A DNA stretch of 64,000 bases. Origin: Blautia_A aquisgranensis. GTDB lineage: Bacteria > Bacillota > Clostridia > Lachnospirales > Lachnospiraceae. Under the pieces are notes generated by a model. It was given only the letters and a program-made list of their open reading frames with translations. It ran no database searches and was not told the origin of the DNA. This document shows positions 26,330 to 35,705 of this stretch, piece after piece. The stretch covers positions 62,001 through 126,000 of the forward strand of contig NZ_JBBMEJ010000001.1 of NCBI RefSeq assembly GCF_040096615.1, read 5' to 3'. The stretch's first letter is position 1. Each line of letters starts with the position of its first letter. Both the position numbers and the translations under genes were made by a program.

Positions 26330-27634
26330 TCAATCCGTTGCCTTAGCCTTCGGATAAATTTGCTTCATCCTGTCATCATCAAAATGTGTATCTACCCATT
26401 CCAGGACTGTATTCTCCGTTTCAATTCCTTTAGCCCTCTGATCGTAACGCACAAGAGCCATGGAAGAAACAATAATATTAACAAACATGAAAACTGTCAG
26501 CATCCATGTAATGATCTTTCCAGGAAGAACAGGAATCTTCTCGATCCATGCAGATAAAACAGGATACACTTTTTTAAACCAGATCACAGCCGCAATTCCC
26601 CAGAAAAAGCAGTACAGAAGATTGATCCTGCCGCCCAGATTAAACGGAAGCTCACTGTAGTCCCAAAATACTTTTCCAAAAAAAATCTCTGTAAACACAC
26701 TGCAAAGATACTCATAACCACCGCCAAGCAGTGTTCCCATCATAAAAAGAAAACTGTCACTGTGGTCTTTATATTTATAAAGAAGCAATGTTACAAGAGC
26801 CAGTGCCAGTCCCCACACAATGCTGAACGGCCCCCAGACAAGACTGCTCCGGCTCATCCAGTATCCCATGGTGACACGGCAGAAAATGGTCTCTACAATA
26901 TCTCCCAGAAAAGCTCCGATGATAAACAGAAGCATGAGTTTATAAAAGCCGCACCCCTCTGCAAAAACACCTTCCTCTGCAGATTTCTCTGCTTTCCGGA
27001 CCTTCTTTACTTTCGGATAAGCTTTCCTAATTCTTTTCTCGATCCACTGCGTGATCAGGAAGCTCAAATGATCGCTGACTTTATCCAGCTGTTCATTGGC
27101 TGCTGCCCACTGTTCCAGATTGGGACCTTTTTTTATCAGAAGCAAAAATGACGCTGTGATATCTATCGCCATTACTGCCATCAACACCAGCAGCAGAATA
27201 TGCATCAAAAGTGTCGGCAGAAAAGAAAGCAGTTTCCATGTCAGAGCATTCCCCCATGTCACGCTCACAAATCCGAGAATACCCCATAAAAAAGATGCCG
27301 GAAAACAGATATATCCATCCAGGTTCCATTTTACATCAGAATAATCCCACCATCTCTCCTTAAAAGCTTTCTCGATCAGATGCCCGCCGATCCATTCGAT
27401 CACTGTCGCATAAACCATCGAAAACAAAAACAGCCAAAATCCTGTCAACTCCTGTAAGCCCACCGAGATCAGCACTGCTGTAATACCATACATCACACAG
27501 AATGGACCGTTTACCAGACCTCTGTTTGAAAACTTTCGCTGCCGCAGTGTGGCTGTTACTGTCTCCAGAATCCATCCCAAGAATGAATATAAAAAAAACA
27601 GCCACAGCAATTCATACCCTGAAAAAACTCTCAT
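26330..27634 (-). CDS. CmpB-type putative ABC-transporter membrane protein (duplicated domain)
   Basis: A 434-residue multi-pass protein with two copies of the ABC_trans_CmpB-like domain. The first copy (about 8-150) contains LGWILETVTATLRQRKFSNRG, LVNGPFCVMYG, IEWIGGHLIEKAF, RWWDYS and LDGYICFPASFLWG. The second copy (about 235-380) contains the parallel GDIVETIFCRVTMGYWMSRSS, VWGPFSIVWG, FWDYSELPFNLGG and INLLYCFFWG. The family is common in Lachnospiraceae and its function is unproved despite the name. No ATPase gene lies beside it. Confidence 0.82.
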   Translation of the reverse strand: MRVFSGYELLWLFFLYSFLGWILETVTATLRQRKFSNRGLVNGPFCVMYGITAVLISVGLQELTGFWLFLFSMVYATVIEWIGGHLIEKAFKERWWDYSDVKWNLDGYICFPASFLWGILGFVSVTWGNALTWKLLSFLPTLLMHILLLVLMAVMAIDITASFLLLIKKGPNLEQWAAANEQLDKVSDHLSFLITQWIEKRIRKAYPKVKKVRKAEKSAEEGVFAEGCGFYKLMLLFIIGAFLGDIVETIFCRVTMGYWMSRSSLVWGPFSIVWGLALALVTLLLYKYKDHSDSFLFMMGTLLGGGYEYLCSVFTEIFFGKVFWDYSELPFNLGGRINLLYCFFWGIAAVIWFKKVYPVLSAWIEKIPVLPGKIITWMLTVFMFVNIIVSSMALVRYDQRAKGIETENTVLEWVDTHFDDDRMKQIYPKAKATD

Positions 27635-27789
27635 TTGTACTTTCTCCTATTGTCATTCTCTGTTGTAACATTTTTATCAGAGTATATCATAAAGCAATAT
27701 ACTTTCTCAACAATACCCTGGCGTTTTCTTTTATTTTACAGAAGTACTTAATTTTAACTTTTTTCCTTCAGATTTTTATATTACAAAAA

Positions 27790-28440
27790 TTATATCACCA
27801 GCTGCAGTATATCCTCTATATGTTCTGCAAGATGATCTGCCCCATTCAGTTCCCCTTTCTCACCATATCCATACAGGCATCCTATAAAAGGGCTTTTGCA
27901 GGCTCTGGCACATTCCAGATCCTGCCTTCTGTCTCCGACCACCAGATAAGGGCCTGCATATTCCCGGATGATTTCCTGCACAATTTCTGTCTTTGGACGG
28001 AATCCGTATGATTCACAGTCATAAAAACGGTCAAACCATCGTTCCATCCCAAATTCCTTCCAGTGTGCCTCACGATATGAAGCTTTACAGTTACTTAAGA
28101 TCACAAGATGATATCTCCGGTTCTTCAAAGCTGTTAGCATCTCCTCTGCTCCCGGATACCACACTGCCTTATGTTTCCTGATCTGTCTTACCATCAGGTC
28201 TCCTACCATCCTGCTTGCCTGCTCTTTATAGCTCTGATCCAGCTCCGGCAAAAATGTATTCCACATTTCCTTACTGTTAAGTCCCAGCCATCCGGCAATT
28301 TCCGCCGAGCCTATCTCCCGTTCTTCTGCAGCCTTCTGTTTTGTCAGCCACTGATAGGTTTCACGAAATGCCGGTTCATAGATTCCAAGGGTATTATGGA
28401 TCGTTCCATCATAATCGAATATGATCGTTTTTGTCATCAT
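27790..28440 (-). CDS. HAD-family phosphatase at the end of the riboflavin operon
   Basis: A 216-residue haloacid-dehalogenase hydrolase with motif I FDYDGTIHNTL, motif II VILSNCKASY, a lysine region near GFRPKTEI, and motif III VVGDRRQDLECAR. A helical cap of C1 type lies between motifs I and II. It starts 15 bp after ribH, so it is the last gene of the riboflavin operon. Riboflavin synthesis needs a HAD phosphatase to dephosphorylate the RibD product; this gene is a positional candidate. General phosphoglycolate-type activity is the alternative. Confidence 0.85.
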   Translation of the reverse strand: MMTKTIIFDYDGTIHNTLGIYEPAFRETYQWLTKQKAAEEREIGSAEIAGWLGLNSKEMWNTFLPELDQSYKEQASRMVGDLMVRQIRKHKAVWYPGAEEMLTALKNRRYHLVILSNCKASYREAHWKEFGMERWFDRFYDCESYGFRPKTEIVQEIIREYAGPYLVVGDRRQDLECARACKSPFIGCLYGYGEKGELNGADHLAEHIEDILQLVI

Positions 28441-28455
28441 TTATTTTCCTGTCTT

Positions 28456-28929
28456 TTAGAGCTGCTTCATCAGATTGACCATCTCGATTGCAGATAACGC
28501 GCAGTCATAACCTTTATTTCCCGCTTTGCTTCCTGCACGCGCAATAGCCTGCTCGATATTTTCAGTCGTGATCACTCCGAATAAGACCGGGATTCCTGTT
28601 GCAAGTTCAACCTGTGCGATCCCCTTAGCAGATTCATTGCATACCAGATCATAATGTGAAGTATCTCCACGGATGACAGCTCCCACGCAGATAATTGCAT
28701 CATATTTTCCTGACTGCGCCATTTTCTGTGCTGTAATCGGAATCTCAAATGCTCCCGGTACCCATGCTGCAGTAATATTCTCTTCTTCTACTCCATGTCT
28801 TACCAGTCCGTCGACTGCCCCTCCCAATAATTTATTCACAATGATCTCATTGAATCTCGCTGCCACGATACCAACCTTCATTCCCTCCGGTGCTACTACT
28901 TTTCCTTCTACTAAATTGATCTGTCTCAT
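28456..28929 (-). CDS. ribH: 6,7-dimethyl-8-ribityllumazine synthase
   Basis: A 157-residue lumazine synthase with VAARFNEIIVNKLLGGA, WVPGAFEIP, VGAVIRGDTSHYD and LATGIPVLFGVITTE. It condenses the RibD/phosphatase product with dihydroxybutanone phosphate and usually assembles into a hollow icosahedral shell. It follows ribBA by 29 bp in the riboflavin operon. Confidence 0.97.
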   Translation of the reverse strand: MRQINLVEGKVVAPEGMKVGIVAARFNEIIVNKLLGGAVDGLVRHGVEEENITAAWVPGAFEIPITAQKMAQSGKYDAIICVGAVIRGDTSHYDLVCNESAKGIAQVELATGIPVLFGVITTENIEQAIARAGSKAGNKGYDCALSAIEMVNLMKQL

Positions 28930-28958
28930 TTTTTCTTCCTCCTGATATTTGCTGTTTT

Positions 28959-30176
28959 TTATAAATTTATTTCTTTAAAAATATGACCCATCTTTTCCTG
29001 CTTCGTCTTCATATATTTCCGGTCATACTTTTGTACCGGAATCTCCAGAGGTACTCTCTCATTGATCTTCAGCCCGAATTCACCAAGTCCATAAACTTTA
29101 TCCGGGTTATTTGTCAGTAATCTTAATGATTTCACACCAAGGTCTGACAGTATCTGTGCCCCGACCCAGTACTCTCTGAGATCCGGTGCAAATCCTAACT
29201 TCACATTAGCCTCCACAGTATCGTATCCCTGTTCCTGAAGCGCATATGCTTTGATCTTATTGATCAGTCCGATTCCTCTGCCTTCCTGTCTCATATACAG
29301 AATGATTCCTCTGCCTTCCGACTCTACCTGGCGCATTGCTGTCTGCAGCTGCAAGCCGCAATCACATCTGAGCGATCCGAATGCATCCCCTGTCAGACAC
29401 TCCGAATGTACCCGGCAAAGCACATCCTCACCATCTCCTATATCACCTTTTACCAGTGCCAGATGGTGCTCTCCTGTAATGTCATTGATATATCCATACA
29501 TTTTAAAATCACCGTACTGTGTTGGGAGGTTTGCAGCTGCTTCCTCCTTTACATGCTTTTCATGTATTCTTATATAATCCTGCAGATCACGGATGGTAAT
29601 AAATGTAAGGTTATGCTCTTTTGCCATTTCCCATAGCTGTGATGTACGCATCATCGTGCCATCTTCTTTCATAACTTCACAGCACACACCACATTCTTTC
29701 AGCCCGGCAAGTCTCATAAGATCTGTCGTTGCCTCTGTATGGCCATTCCGTACCAGAACCCCGCCTTTTCTGGAAATAAGTGGAAATACATGTCCTGGTC
29801 TTCTGAAATCCTCCGGTTTCGACTCATCATCCACACACTTCATAATGGTATAGGAGCGCTCTGCTGCTGAGATACCGGTCGTTGTATCTGCGTGATCCAC
29901 TGCCACGGTAAATGCTGTACTGTGATTGTCCGTATTTTCAGCAACCATCGGTGGAAAATTCAATCTCGCTGCAAGTTCCGCACTCATCGGTGTACAGATA
30001 AGACCCTTTGCATAGGTCGCCATGAAATTAATATTTTCCCTGGTCGCAAACTCTGCCGCACATATCAGATCTCCCTCATTTTCTCTGTCCGGATCATCTG
30101 TGACCAGAACTATTTTCCCTTCCTTAAGATCCCTAAGTGCCTCTTCAATTGTATTGTACTGATAGTTTTGTGACAT
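28959..30176 (-). CDS. ribBA: Bifunctional DHBP synthase/GTP cyclohydrolase II
   Basis: A 405-residue fusion. The RibB domain (about 1-200) has VLVTDDPDRENEGDLICAAE and the ribulose-5-phosphate loop around RRPGHVFPL. The RibA domain (about 205-400) has VHSECLTGDAFGSLRCDCG with the zinc cysteines and YMRQEGRGIGLINKIKAY. It provides both branches that enter lumazine synthesis. It is third in the operon; ribE ends 18 bp upstream. Confidence 0.97.
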   Translation of the reverse strand: MSQNYQYNTIEEALRDLKEGKIVLVTDDPDRENEGDLICAAEFATRENINFMATYAKGLICTPMSAELAARLNFPPMVAENTDNHSTAFTVAVDHADTTTGISAAERSYTIMKCVDDESKPEDFRRPGHVFPLISRKGGVLVRNGHTEATTDLMRLAGLKECGVCCEVMKEDGTMMRTSQLWEMAKEHNLTFITIRDLQDYIRIHEKHVKEEAAANLPTQYGDFKMYGYINDITGEHHLALVKGDIGDGEDVLCRVHSECLTGDAFGSLRCDCGLQLQTAMRQVESEGRGIILYMRQEGRGIGLINKIKAYALQEQGYDTVEANVKLGFAPDLREYWVGAQILSDLGVKSLRLLTNNPDKVYGLGEFGLKINERVPLEIPVQKYDRKYMKTKQEKMGHIFKEINL

Positions 30177-30194
30177 ACTATATATCCTCCTGTT

Positions 30195-30848
30195 CTAAAA
30201 TCCGAATTCTTCAAGAAACTCCATCGTAATTCCGGATTCTTTTTTCTCTTCTTCGTTTTTTCTGATGCCAAGCAGTTTTTCTACGTATTTTCCGATCACA
30301 TCATTTTCCAGATTAACCAGATCCCCCGGCATTTTTTCCAAAAGAGTTGTTTCTTCTCCTGTATGTGGAATGACCGACACTTGAAAACCAGCTTCATCAA
30401 TCCTTGCAACTGTCAGGCTGATCCCATCAATGCAGATTGATCCTTTTTCCACGATCAGATGCAAAATCTGTGGTGATGTCTCAATCGATACCCAGATGGC
30501 ATTTTCTTCCCGGAGCATGGAACGTATCACACCAGTCCCATCAATATGGCCACTTACTATGTGTCCCCCGAACCTGCCATCTGCAGCCATTGCTCGTTCC
30601 AGGTTTACCTGGCTTCCGGTTTTGCAGCTGCCAAGACTGCTTCTTCTGATCGTCTCTGCCATCACATCGGCGGTAAATCCGTCCGGCTGGATCGACGTAA
30701 CTGTCAGACACACGCCATTCACGGCAATGCTGTCACCGATTCTTGTGCCTTCCAGTACCTTCCTGGCTTTCACTGCCAGGATCCCTGATTCCCCTGTCAG
30801 CTGTATATAACGGACTTTTCCTTTCTCTTCTACGATTCCTGTAAACAT
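30195..30848 (-). CDS. ribE: Riboflavin synthase alpha subunit
   Basis: A 217-residue protein with two similar lumazine-binding barrels. The first starts MFTGIVEEKG and contains DSIAVNGVCLTV; the second contains GSICIDGISLTVARI. It dismutates two dimethylribityllumazines into riboflavin. The tail (about residues 195-217) is slightly extended and charged. The start overlaps the end of ribD by 19 bp, indicating translational coupling. Confidence 0.96.
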   Translation of the reverse strand: MFTGIVEEKGKVRYIQLTGESGILAVKARKVLEGTRIGDSIAVNGVCLTVTSIQPDGFTADVMAETIRRSSLGSCKTGSQVNLERAMAADGRFGGHIVSGHIDGTGVIRSMLREENAIWVSIETSPQILHLIVEKGSICIDGISLTVARIDEAGFQVSVIPHTGEETTLLEKMPGDLVNLENDVIGKYVEKLLGIRKNEEEKKESGITMEFLEEFGF

Positions 30849-31957
30849 GATTCCTCCTGTTTTTTATCACACACCTGACATTTTATCCTGATATCCTCAC
30901 CGATCTGGCAGATATCTGTATATTTCAGTTCAACTGCTTCAGACGGCAGTTCAACTCCAATACCCTCTACCGGTGTCTTCCCGGCCACACCACCAAACAA
31001 CTTTGGTGCCACAAAAGCCTGTACTTCCTTTACAATTCCAGCTCGCAGTGCACTGTCATTTAATGTACCTCCTCCCTCCAGGAGGATGCTGTCAATGCCT
31101 CTGTTTCCAAGATCTGCCATCAGCTTCTTAAGGTCTATCTGATTCTTTTCATCGGGACAGTAAATGGTTTCAACTCCCATGGTATGTAATATTTTTATTT
31201 TCTCTTCTGTATTTTTCTGATCTGCATAAGCCACGATCGTCCGGTACTTTTCCGCACTTTTTACGATCTGACTGTCCGGCGGGATTCTGAGCTTACTGTC
31301 ACACACAATCCTGACAGGACTTTTCCAGCCTTCTATCCGGACGTTTAACATCGGATCATCTGCAAGCACAGTTCCAATGCCTGCCATGATCCCCATATAC
31401 TGATGCCGCATATGCTGTACTTCTTTTCGTGCAGCTTCTCCGGTGATCCATTTTGATGCTCCTGTTTTCGTTGCGATCTTCCCATCCAGTGTCATGGCAT
31501 ACTTCATTACCACATAAGGAGTCTTCGTAGTAATATAATGGAAAAACACCGGGTTCAGCTGATCACATTCTTCTCTCATAAAATCTTCAACTACTGTTAC
31601 ACCGGCTTCCCTTAACATCTGTACACCTTTTCCTGCCACTTTCGGATTCGGATCTCGGGAACCGATCACCACTTTTCTGATCTTCTGTTCAATGATCGCT
31701 TCCGTACATGGAGGTGTTTTACCATGATGACAGCAAGGCTCCAACGTGACATAAATCACCGCACCTTCTGCTGATTCTGTAAGAGAAGCAATTGCATTAC
31801 GTTCCGCGTGAAGTTCTCCATACTTTTTATGATAGCCTTCCCCGATGATCTTTCCGTCTTTTACGATCACTGCCCCTACCATCGGATTGGGATTCGTCCA
31901 GCCTTCTCCTTTTTTGGCCAGCTGAATTGCCCGAAGCATATATTCCTGATCCGTCAT
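30830..31957 (-). CDS. ribD: Bifunctional pyrimidine deaminase/reductase RibD
   Basis: A 375-residue fusion. The deaminase half (about 1-145) has the zinc site HAERNAI and TLEPCCHHGKTPPC. The reductase half (about 147-365) has VVMKYAMTLDGKIAT and the LLEGGGTLNDSAL segment. It catalyses the second and third steps after GTP cyclohydrolase II. It is the first gene after the FMN riboswitch and two terminators. Confidence 0.97.
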   Translation of the reverse strand: MTDQEYMLRAIQLAKKGEGWTNPNPMVGAVIVKDGKIIGEGYHKKYGELHAERNAIASLTESAEGAVIYVTLEPCCHHGKTPPCTEAIIEQKIRKVVIGSRDPNPKVAGKGVQMLREAGVTVVEDFMREECDQLNPVFFHYITTKTPYVVMKYAMTLDGKIATKTGASKWITGEAARKEVQHMRHQYMGIMAGIGTVLADDPMLNVRIEGWKSPVRIVCDSKLRIPPDSQIVKSAEKYRTIVAYADQKNTEEKIKILHTMGVETIYCPDEKNQIDLKKLMADLGNRGIDSILLEGGGTLNDSALRAGIVKEVQAFVAPKLFGGVAGKTPVEGIGVELPSEAVELKYTDICQIGEDIRIKCQVCDKKQEESCLQES

Positions 31958-32020
31958 TTCTATTCCTTCTTTCTTATTCCTGTTCTTTGCCTGGTATTTC
32001 GAAAACGATGTACCAGATAC

Positions 32021-32048
32021 AAAAAAAGCCTGCAGAAATATCTGCAGG
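32021..32048 (-). terminator. Second intrinsic terminator in the rib leader
   Basis: On the minus strand CCTGCAGA and TCTGCAGG form a palindromic stem directly followed by CTTTTTTT, about 65 bp upstream of ribD. It follows another terminator, so the leader has two in tandem. Confidence 0.8.
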
Positions 32049-32103
32049 GTGGAATTAATCTGTTACATATGATCGATAAATGAATGTCTGATTATTTCCT
32101 ACA

Positions 32104-32139
32104 TAAAAAGCTCTGAAATGGATCACCATCTCAGAGCTC
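32104..32139 (-). terminator. Riboswitch-proximal intrinsic terminator in the rib leader
   Basis: On the minus strand AGCTCTGAGATGG pairs with CCATTTCAGAGCT, followed by TTTTTAT. It lies about 40 nt downstream of the FMN aptamer, the expected place for an FMN-controlled expression platform. Confidence 0.88.
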
Positions 32140-32176
32140 TGATACTACATTCATTCATACAAAAATCAACTGTACT

Positions 32177-32287
32177 ATCATCTTCTTCCATCCAGACTGT
32201 ACTGTCGGCCCCGGAATCTCACCGGATCATGCCTCTCGGCTCGCGGGCTTTACCGCCGGTAGGGAATCTCACCCTGCCCTGAAGATA
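32177..32287 (-). promoter_or_regulatory. FMN riboswitch (RFN element)
   Basis: On the minus strand the leader contains the RFN consensus blocks in order: ATCTTCAGGGCAGGGTG, GATTCCCTACCGGCGGTA, AGCCCGCGAGC, TGATCCGGTGAGATTCCGG, GGCCGACAGT and GTCTGGATG with closing GAAGAA. It precedes ribD by about 220 bp. FMN binding should promote the downstream terminator and shut the operon. Confidence 0.97.
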
Positions 32288-32368
32288 TCTTTTTGTTCAT
32301 TTTAATACTTTATCTATTATTTGTAAAGCAGAATTTTTATTTTACGCATTTCACATTTTTCTCGGGAG

Positions 32369-33054
32369 TTTGACAGTTGAATAATCAAAACTCACCCTGC
32401 AGGCCTTATAAAACCTGCATTTTTTATGTCAAATTTTACGTTTTTATATGTACTTGTTTATAATAGTGTAGTGTAATAAAAGAAAAAAGGATTTATTTAT
32501 CATGTATATCGCAATCACAGGCAGTAAAAATAATAAAGATGTATATATTTATCGTTCTTTCCGCAAAGAAAACGGAAAAGCCTCTTCATGTATTTATAAA
32601 AAACTTGGGAAGTACAATGCCCTTCTGGAACAGTTTGATGGGAATGAATACAAGTTGATGGTGTGGTCAAAGGAACAGGCAGCAAAAGAAACAGAACTTT
32701 ATAAGCAGCATACCGGAAAAGTGTCTGTAGAGTTCTCCAAAGCGTCAACTTTTATACAACAGACCAGATATTGGAAACATTACGCTCTATGCAAATGACT
32801 CTGCTGAACACAGCGAGCGGATATATCCCCTCTTATACAAGAACCGAACTAACCGATGCCTTACATAAAATATTTGATTTTAGAACGGATCATGAATTCA
32901 TTACTAAAGCAGATATGCGGACCCTCATCAAGAATACAAAACAGATAAAATCAAAGCAAGGATAATATAGTACATATCGCTGCAAAAAGAAAAACGGCCA
33001 CAACACCCATATTTACTGGGTTTGTAGCCGTTTTGTCACCTTACAACTGTCAAA
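32369..33054. mobile_element. Relic of an IS1634/IS4-like insertion sequence
   Basis: An 11-bp perfect terminal inverted repeat, TTTGACAGTTG at 32369-32379 and CAACTGTCAAA at 33044-33054, encloses about 686 bp with the two ends of a transposase gene and none of its middle. Full elements of this family are about 1.7-2 kb. No clear target duplication is visible next to the repeats. It can only move if a transposase is supplied elsewhere. Confidence 0.75.
32502..32965 (+). pseudogene. IS1634-family transposase with internal deletion
   Basis: The first frame (from 32502) reads MYIAITGSKNNKDVYIYRSF and continues through IYKKLGKYNALLEQFDGNEY, the N-terminus of IS1634-type transposases. After about 85 codons it shifts. 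A second frame (to 32965) carries the C-terminus, TASGYIPSYTRTELTDALHK and FDFRTDHEFIT. The DDE catalytic core is missing. The junction is near 32763. Confidence 0.82.
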
Positions 33055-33122
33055 GATGGGATCTTAACACAAACGCGAAGGCAGAACAACCAATTGCCGG
33101 AATCATCAGAATGATTGTTACT

Positions 33123-33569
33123 TTACCGTAAATCTGCAAAACTGCGCACAGTTTCTGTAGACTCCACAGTCCTACTGTATGCAAACCCAAGATTCTTCAG
33201 GGTATTGATGACCCTTTCGTCATATTCTCCAAACGCATAAGAACATCCCCTGATAATCCTTCCCGTTTCTCTCTCCAGACTGCATCTGTCCTGATAAAAT
33301 TCCTGAACCAGTCTTTCCTGCGAAAGATGTGTGGGATACTCATGTGCAACACCATGACAGGCAATTTCATGTCCCTGATATAAGCTTTTCAGTTCTTGTG
33401 TTTTTACAAATCCTTCTGTATCCAAAGTCCCTGAATTCAGATGAAATGTTGCTTTCAGATTATATTTATTAAAAATATCAACCAGTCTTCTATCAAAAAT
33501 CTGGCCATCATCATAGCTGAATGTAACTGCCCGGTCTTTCCACTGCGGATAAAACAATTCAAATTTCAC
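33123..33569 (-). pseudogene. Polysaccharide deacetylase-like protein, C-terminal truncation
   Basis: A 148-residue frame beginning at a GTG four bases after the GH3 stop. The NodB-fold start is present (AVTFSYDDGQIFDRRLVDIF with the metal Asp pair, HLNSGTLDT, and HEIACHGVAHEYPTHLS with His residues). It ends in FAYSRTVEST followed by an unrelated short tail, whereas relatives are about 240-260 residues. The lost end adjoins the IS relic and an apparent fragment of a membrane protein in another frame (codons around 33060-33140), so a deletion joined them. Activity is doubtful. Confidence 0.7.
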
Positions 33570-33573
33570 AAGC

Positions 33574-35673
33574 TCAGTCTTCTTTCTCCCAGATTATCTT
33601 TACAGGTTCTGTTCCGGTAAGCTCTATACTTCTTTCATCCGGCTGGCTGCAGCCTGCAAAAATCTCATATTTCCTGCCATCCTCTACGCGTTCTCCATTT
33701 TCATCTACCACTGTAAATGCCTTTTCCCAGACAGGGACCATAACTTTTCTGCGTTCTCCTGCTTTTATAAAAATTCTCTGGAATCCTCCCAGTGCAGGAT
33801 TTGGAATTGCATTTTTACTGTCAAGATTTTTTACATAAACCTGGACAACTTCCTCAGTATCTGCATTACCCTTATTATATACTTCTGCCTCTACTGTTAT
33901 CTTACGTCCGCACTGTCTTACCTCTGCATTTTCTACTTTTACATTGCTGTAGGTAAGTCCATATCCAAAGGGGAACTGTGCTTTTCCTTCCATATAACGA
34001 TAGGTTCTGCCTTTCATGGAATAATCTGTAAATTCCGGAAGTTCTTCAAGGCTCTCGTAAAAGGTAACCGGAAGTTTGCCGGATGGGGAGTTTTCCCCAA
34101 ACAGAATTTTTGCTGCCGCTTTTCCGCCCTGACTTCCCGGATACCACAGAACCATAACTGCATCAAATTTCTCTGCTGCATAGCTCATATCAATATCACT
34201 TCCTGCCATCAGACAAAGAACCACCGGTTTTCCGGAACCAGCCATTGCTTCCATTAAATCAATCTGGGACTGAGGAAGCTTCAGGCTCTCTTTATCTCCG
34301 GATGCATAGCTGTTTCCGGTATCTCCTTCTTCACCCTCCAGTGTCTCATCCAGACCTACACAAAGAATCACCACATCACTGTTTTCTGCAACGATCTTAG
34401 CTTCCGCAAGACGATCTCTGCTGAATGCCAGAGGTTCTGTTCTGTCTCTAAACAACTCGCTTCCTACAGAACTAAGAATTCTCACATCCTCACCTACATA
34501 ATCCTGGATTCCCTCCTGGATTGTAATATATCTGGATGCAGTTCCATGATAATTTCCAATCAAAGCCTTTCTGCTGTCTGCATTAGGTCCCACAATTCCG
34601 ATTGTTTTGATATCCTCTTTTTTTAATGGAAGAATTCCATTATTCTTCAAAAGTACAAAACTCTTCGCTGCTGCTTTCTCTGCTACTGCCAGATGTTCTG
34701 CTGATTCTACTTCCCTATAGGAAATATTATCATATTCACTGCCATCAAATAGCCCAAGAAGATATCTGGTAGTAAAAAGTCTTACTGCTGATTCTGTAAT
34801 CCTTTCCTCTGTGACAAGCCCCTTTTCATATGCTTTCATAATATGAAGATATGTATTTCCACAGTTCAGATCGCAGCCATTATTAATGGCAAGTGCTGCT
34901 GACTCATAAGCCGTATTAGTCACCATATGATGTTCATGGAAATCTCTGATCGCCCAGCAGTCTGATACAAAATGTCCCTGGAACTTCCAGTCATCTCTCA
35001 GTTTTTTCTGCAGAGCAGGGCTTCCACAGCAGGGTTCTCCATTTGTGCGGTTATATGCTCCCATAACTGCCTCTACATCAGCCTCCTCTACCAGGCTTTC
35101 AAATGCAGGCAGATACGTTTCTTCCATATCTTTTGCAGATGCCTTTGCATCAAACTCATGTCTGATCGCTTCCGGTCCGGAATGCACTGCAAAATGCTTT
35201 GCACATGCCGCAGCTTTCATAGTTTCTCCATTACCCTGAAGAGCTTTTACAAAAGCTACTCCAAGCTCTTTGGTCAGATACGGATCTTCCCCGTAAGTTT
35301 CATGGCCTCTGCCCCATCTCGGATCACGGAAAATATTTACATTGGGGGACCAGAATGTCAGTCCTTTATAAATATCTCTGTCTTCTTCACTGGAATATGC
35401 ATTGTATTTTGCACGTCCTTCTGTTGCTACAATATCTGCCATTTCAGCTACGCAATCTCTGTCAAATGTGGCAGCCATGCCAATTGCCTGCGGAAATACA
35501 GTTGCCTGTCCTGCCCTGGCTACCCCGTGAAGTCCTTCATTCCACCAATTATAAGCAGGAACACCAAGTCTCTTTATAGCCGGCGCATCATATCTTAACT
35601 GACTGGCTTTTTCTTCCAGTGTCATTTTGGATACCAGTTCCTGTGCTTTCTTTCTTGCCTCGTCTCTGTTCAT
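33574..35673 (-). CDS. Glycoside hydrolase family 3 (beta-xylosidase/beta-glucosidase type)
   Basis: A 699-residue GH3 enzyme in the normal domain order: N-terminal barrel (GLTFWSPNVNIFRDPRWGRGHE, nucleophile Asp in FVSDCWAIRDF), C-terminal sandwich (FVLLKNNGILPL, GEEGDTGNS) and a fibronectin III-like tail (FPFGYGLTYS onward). The barrel motifs resemble the xylan-1,4-beta-xylosidase branch. There is no signal peptide, so it is cytoplasmic. It lies 32 bp after a sugar permease gene and under a divergent AraC regulator. Confidence 0.93.
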   Translation of the reverse strand: MNRDEARKKAQELVSKMTLEEKASQLRYDAPAIKRLGVPAYNWWNEGLHGVARAGQATVFPQAIGMAATFDRDCVAEMADIVATEGRAKYNAYSSEEDRDIYKGLTFWSPNVNIFRDPRWGRGHETYGEDPYLTKELGVAFVKALQGNGETMKAAACAKHFAVHSGPEAIRHEFDAKASAKDMEETYLPAFESLVEEADVEAVMGAYNRTNGEPCCGSPALQKKLRDDWKFQGHFVSDCWAIRDFHEHHMVTNTAYESAALAINNGCDLNCGNTYLHIMKAYEKGLVTEERITESAVRLFTTRYLLGLFDGSEYDNISYREVESAEHLAVAEKAAAKSFVLLKNNGILPLKKEDIKTIGIVGPNADSRKALIGNYHGTASRYITIQEGIQDYVGEDVRILSSVGSELFRDRTEPLAFSRDRLAEAKIVAENSDVVILCVGLDETLEGEEGDTGNSYASGDKESLKLPQSQIDLMEAMAGSGKPVVLCLMAGSDIDMSYAAEKFDAVMVLWYPGSQGGKAAAKILFGENSPSGKLPVTFYESLEELPEFTDYSMKGRTYRYMEGKAQFPFGYGLTYSNVKVENAEVRQCGRKITVEAEVYNKGNADTEEVVQVYVKNLDSKNAIPNPALGGFQRIFIKAGERRKVMVPVWEKAFTVVDENGERVEDGRKYEIFAGCSQPDERSIELTGTEPVKIIWEKED

Positions 35674-35705
35674 ACAAGCCTCCTTTTACACATTCCTTTC
35701 ATACA

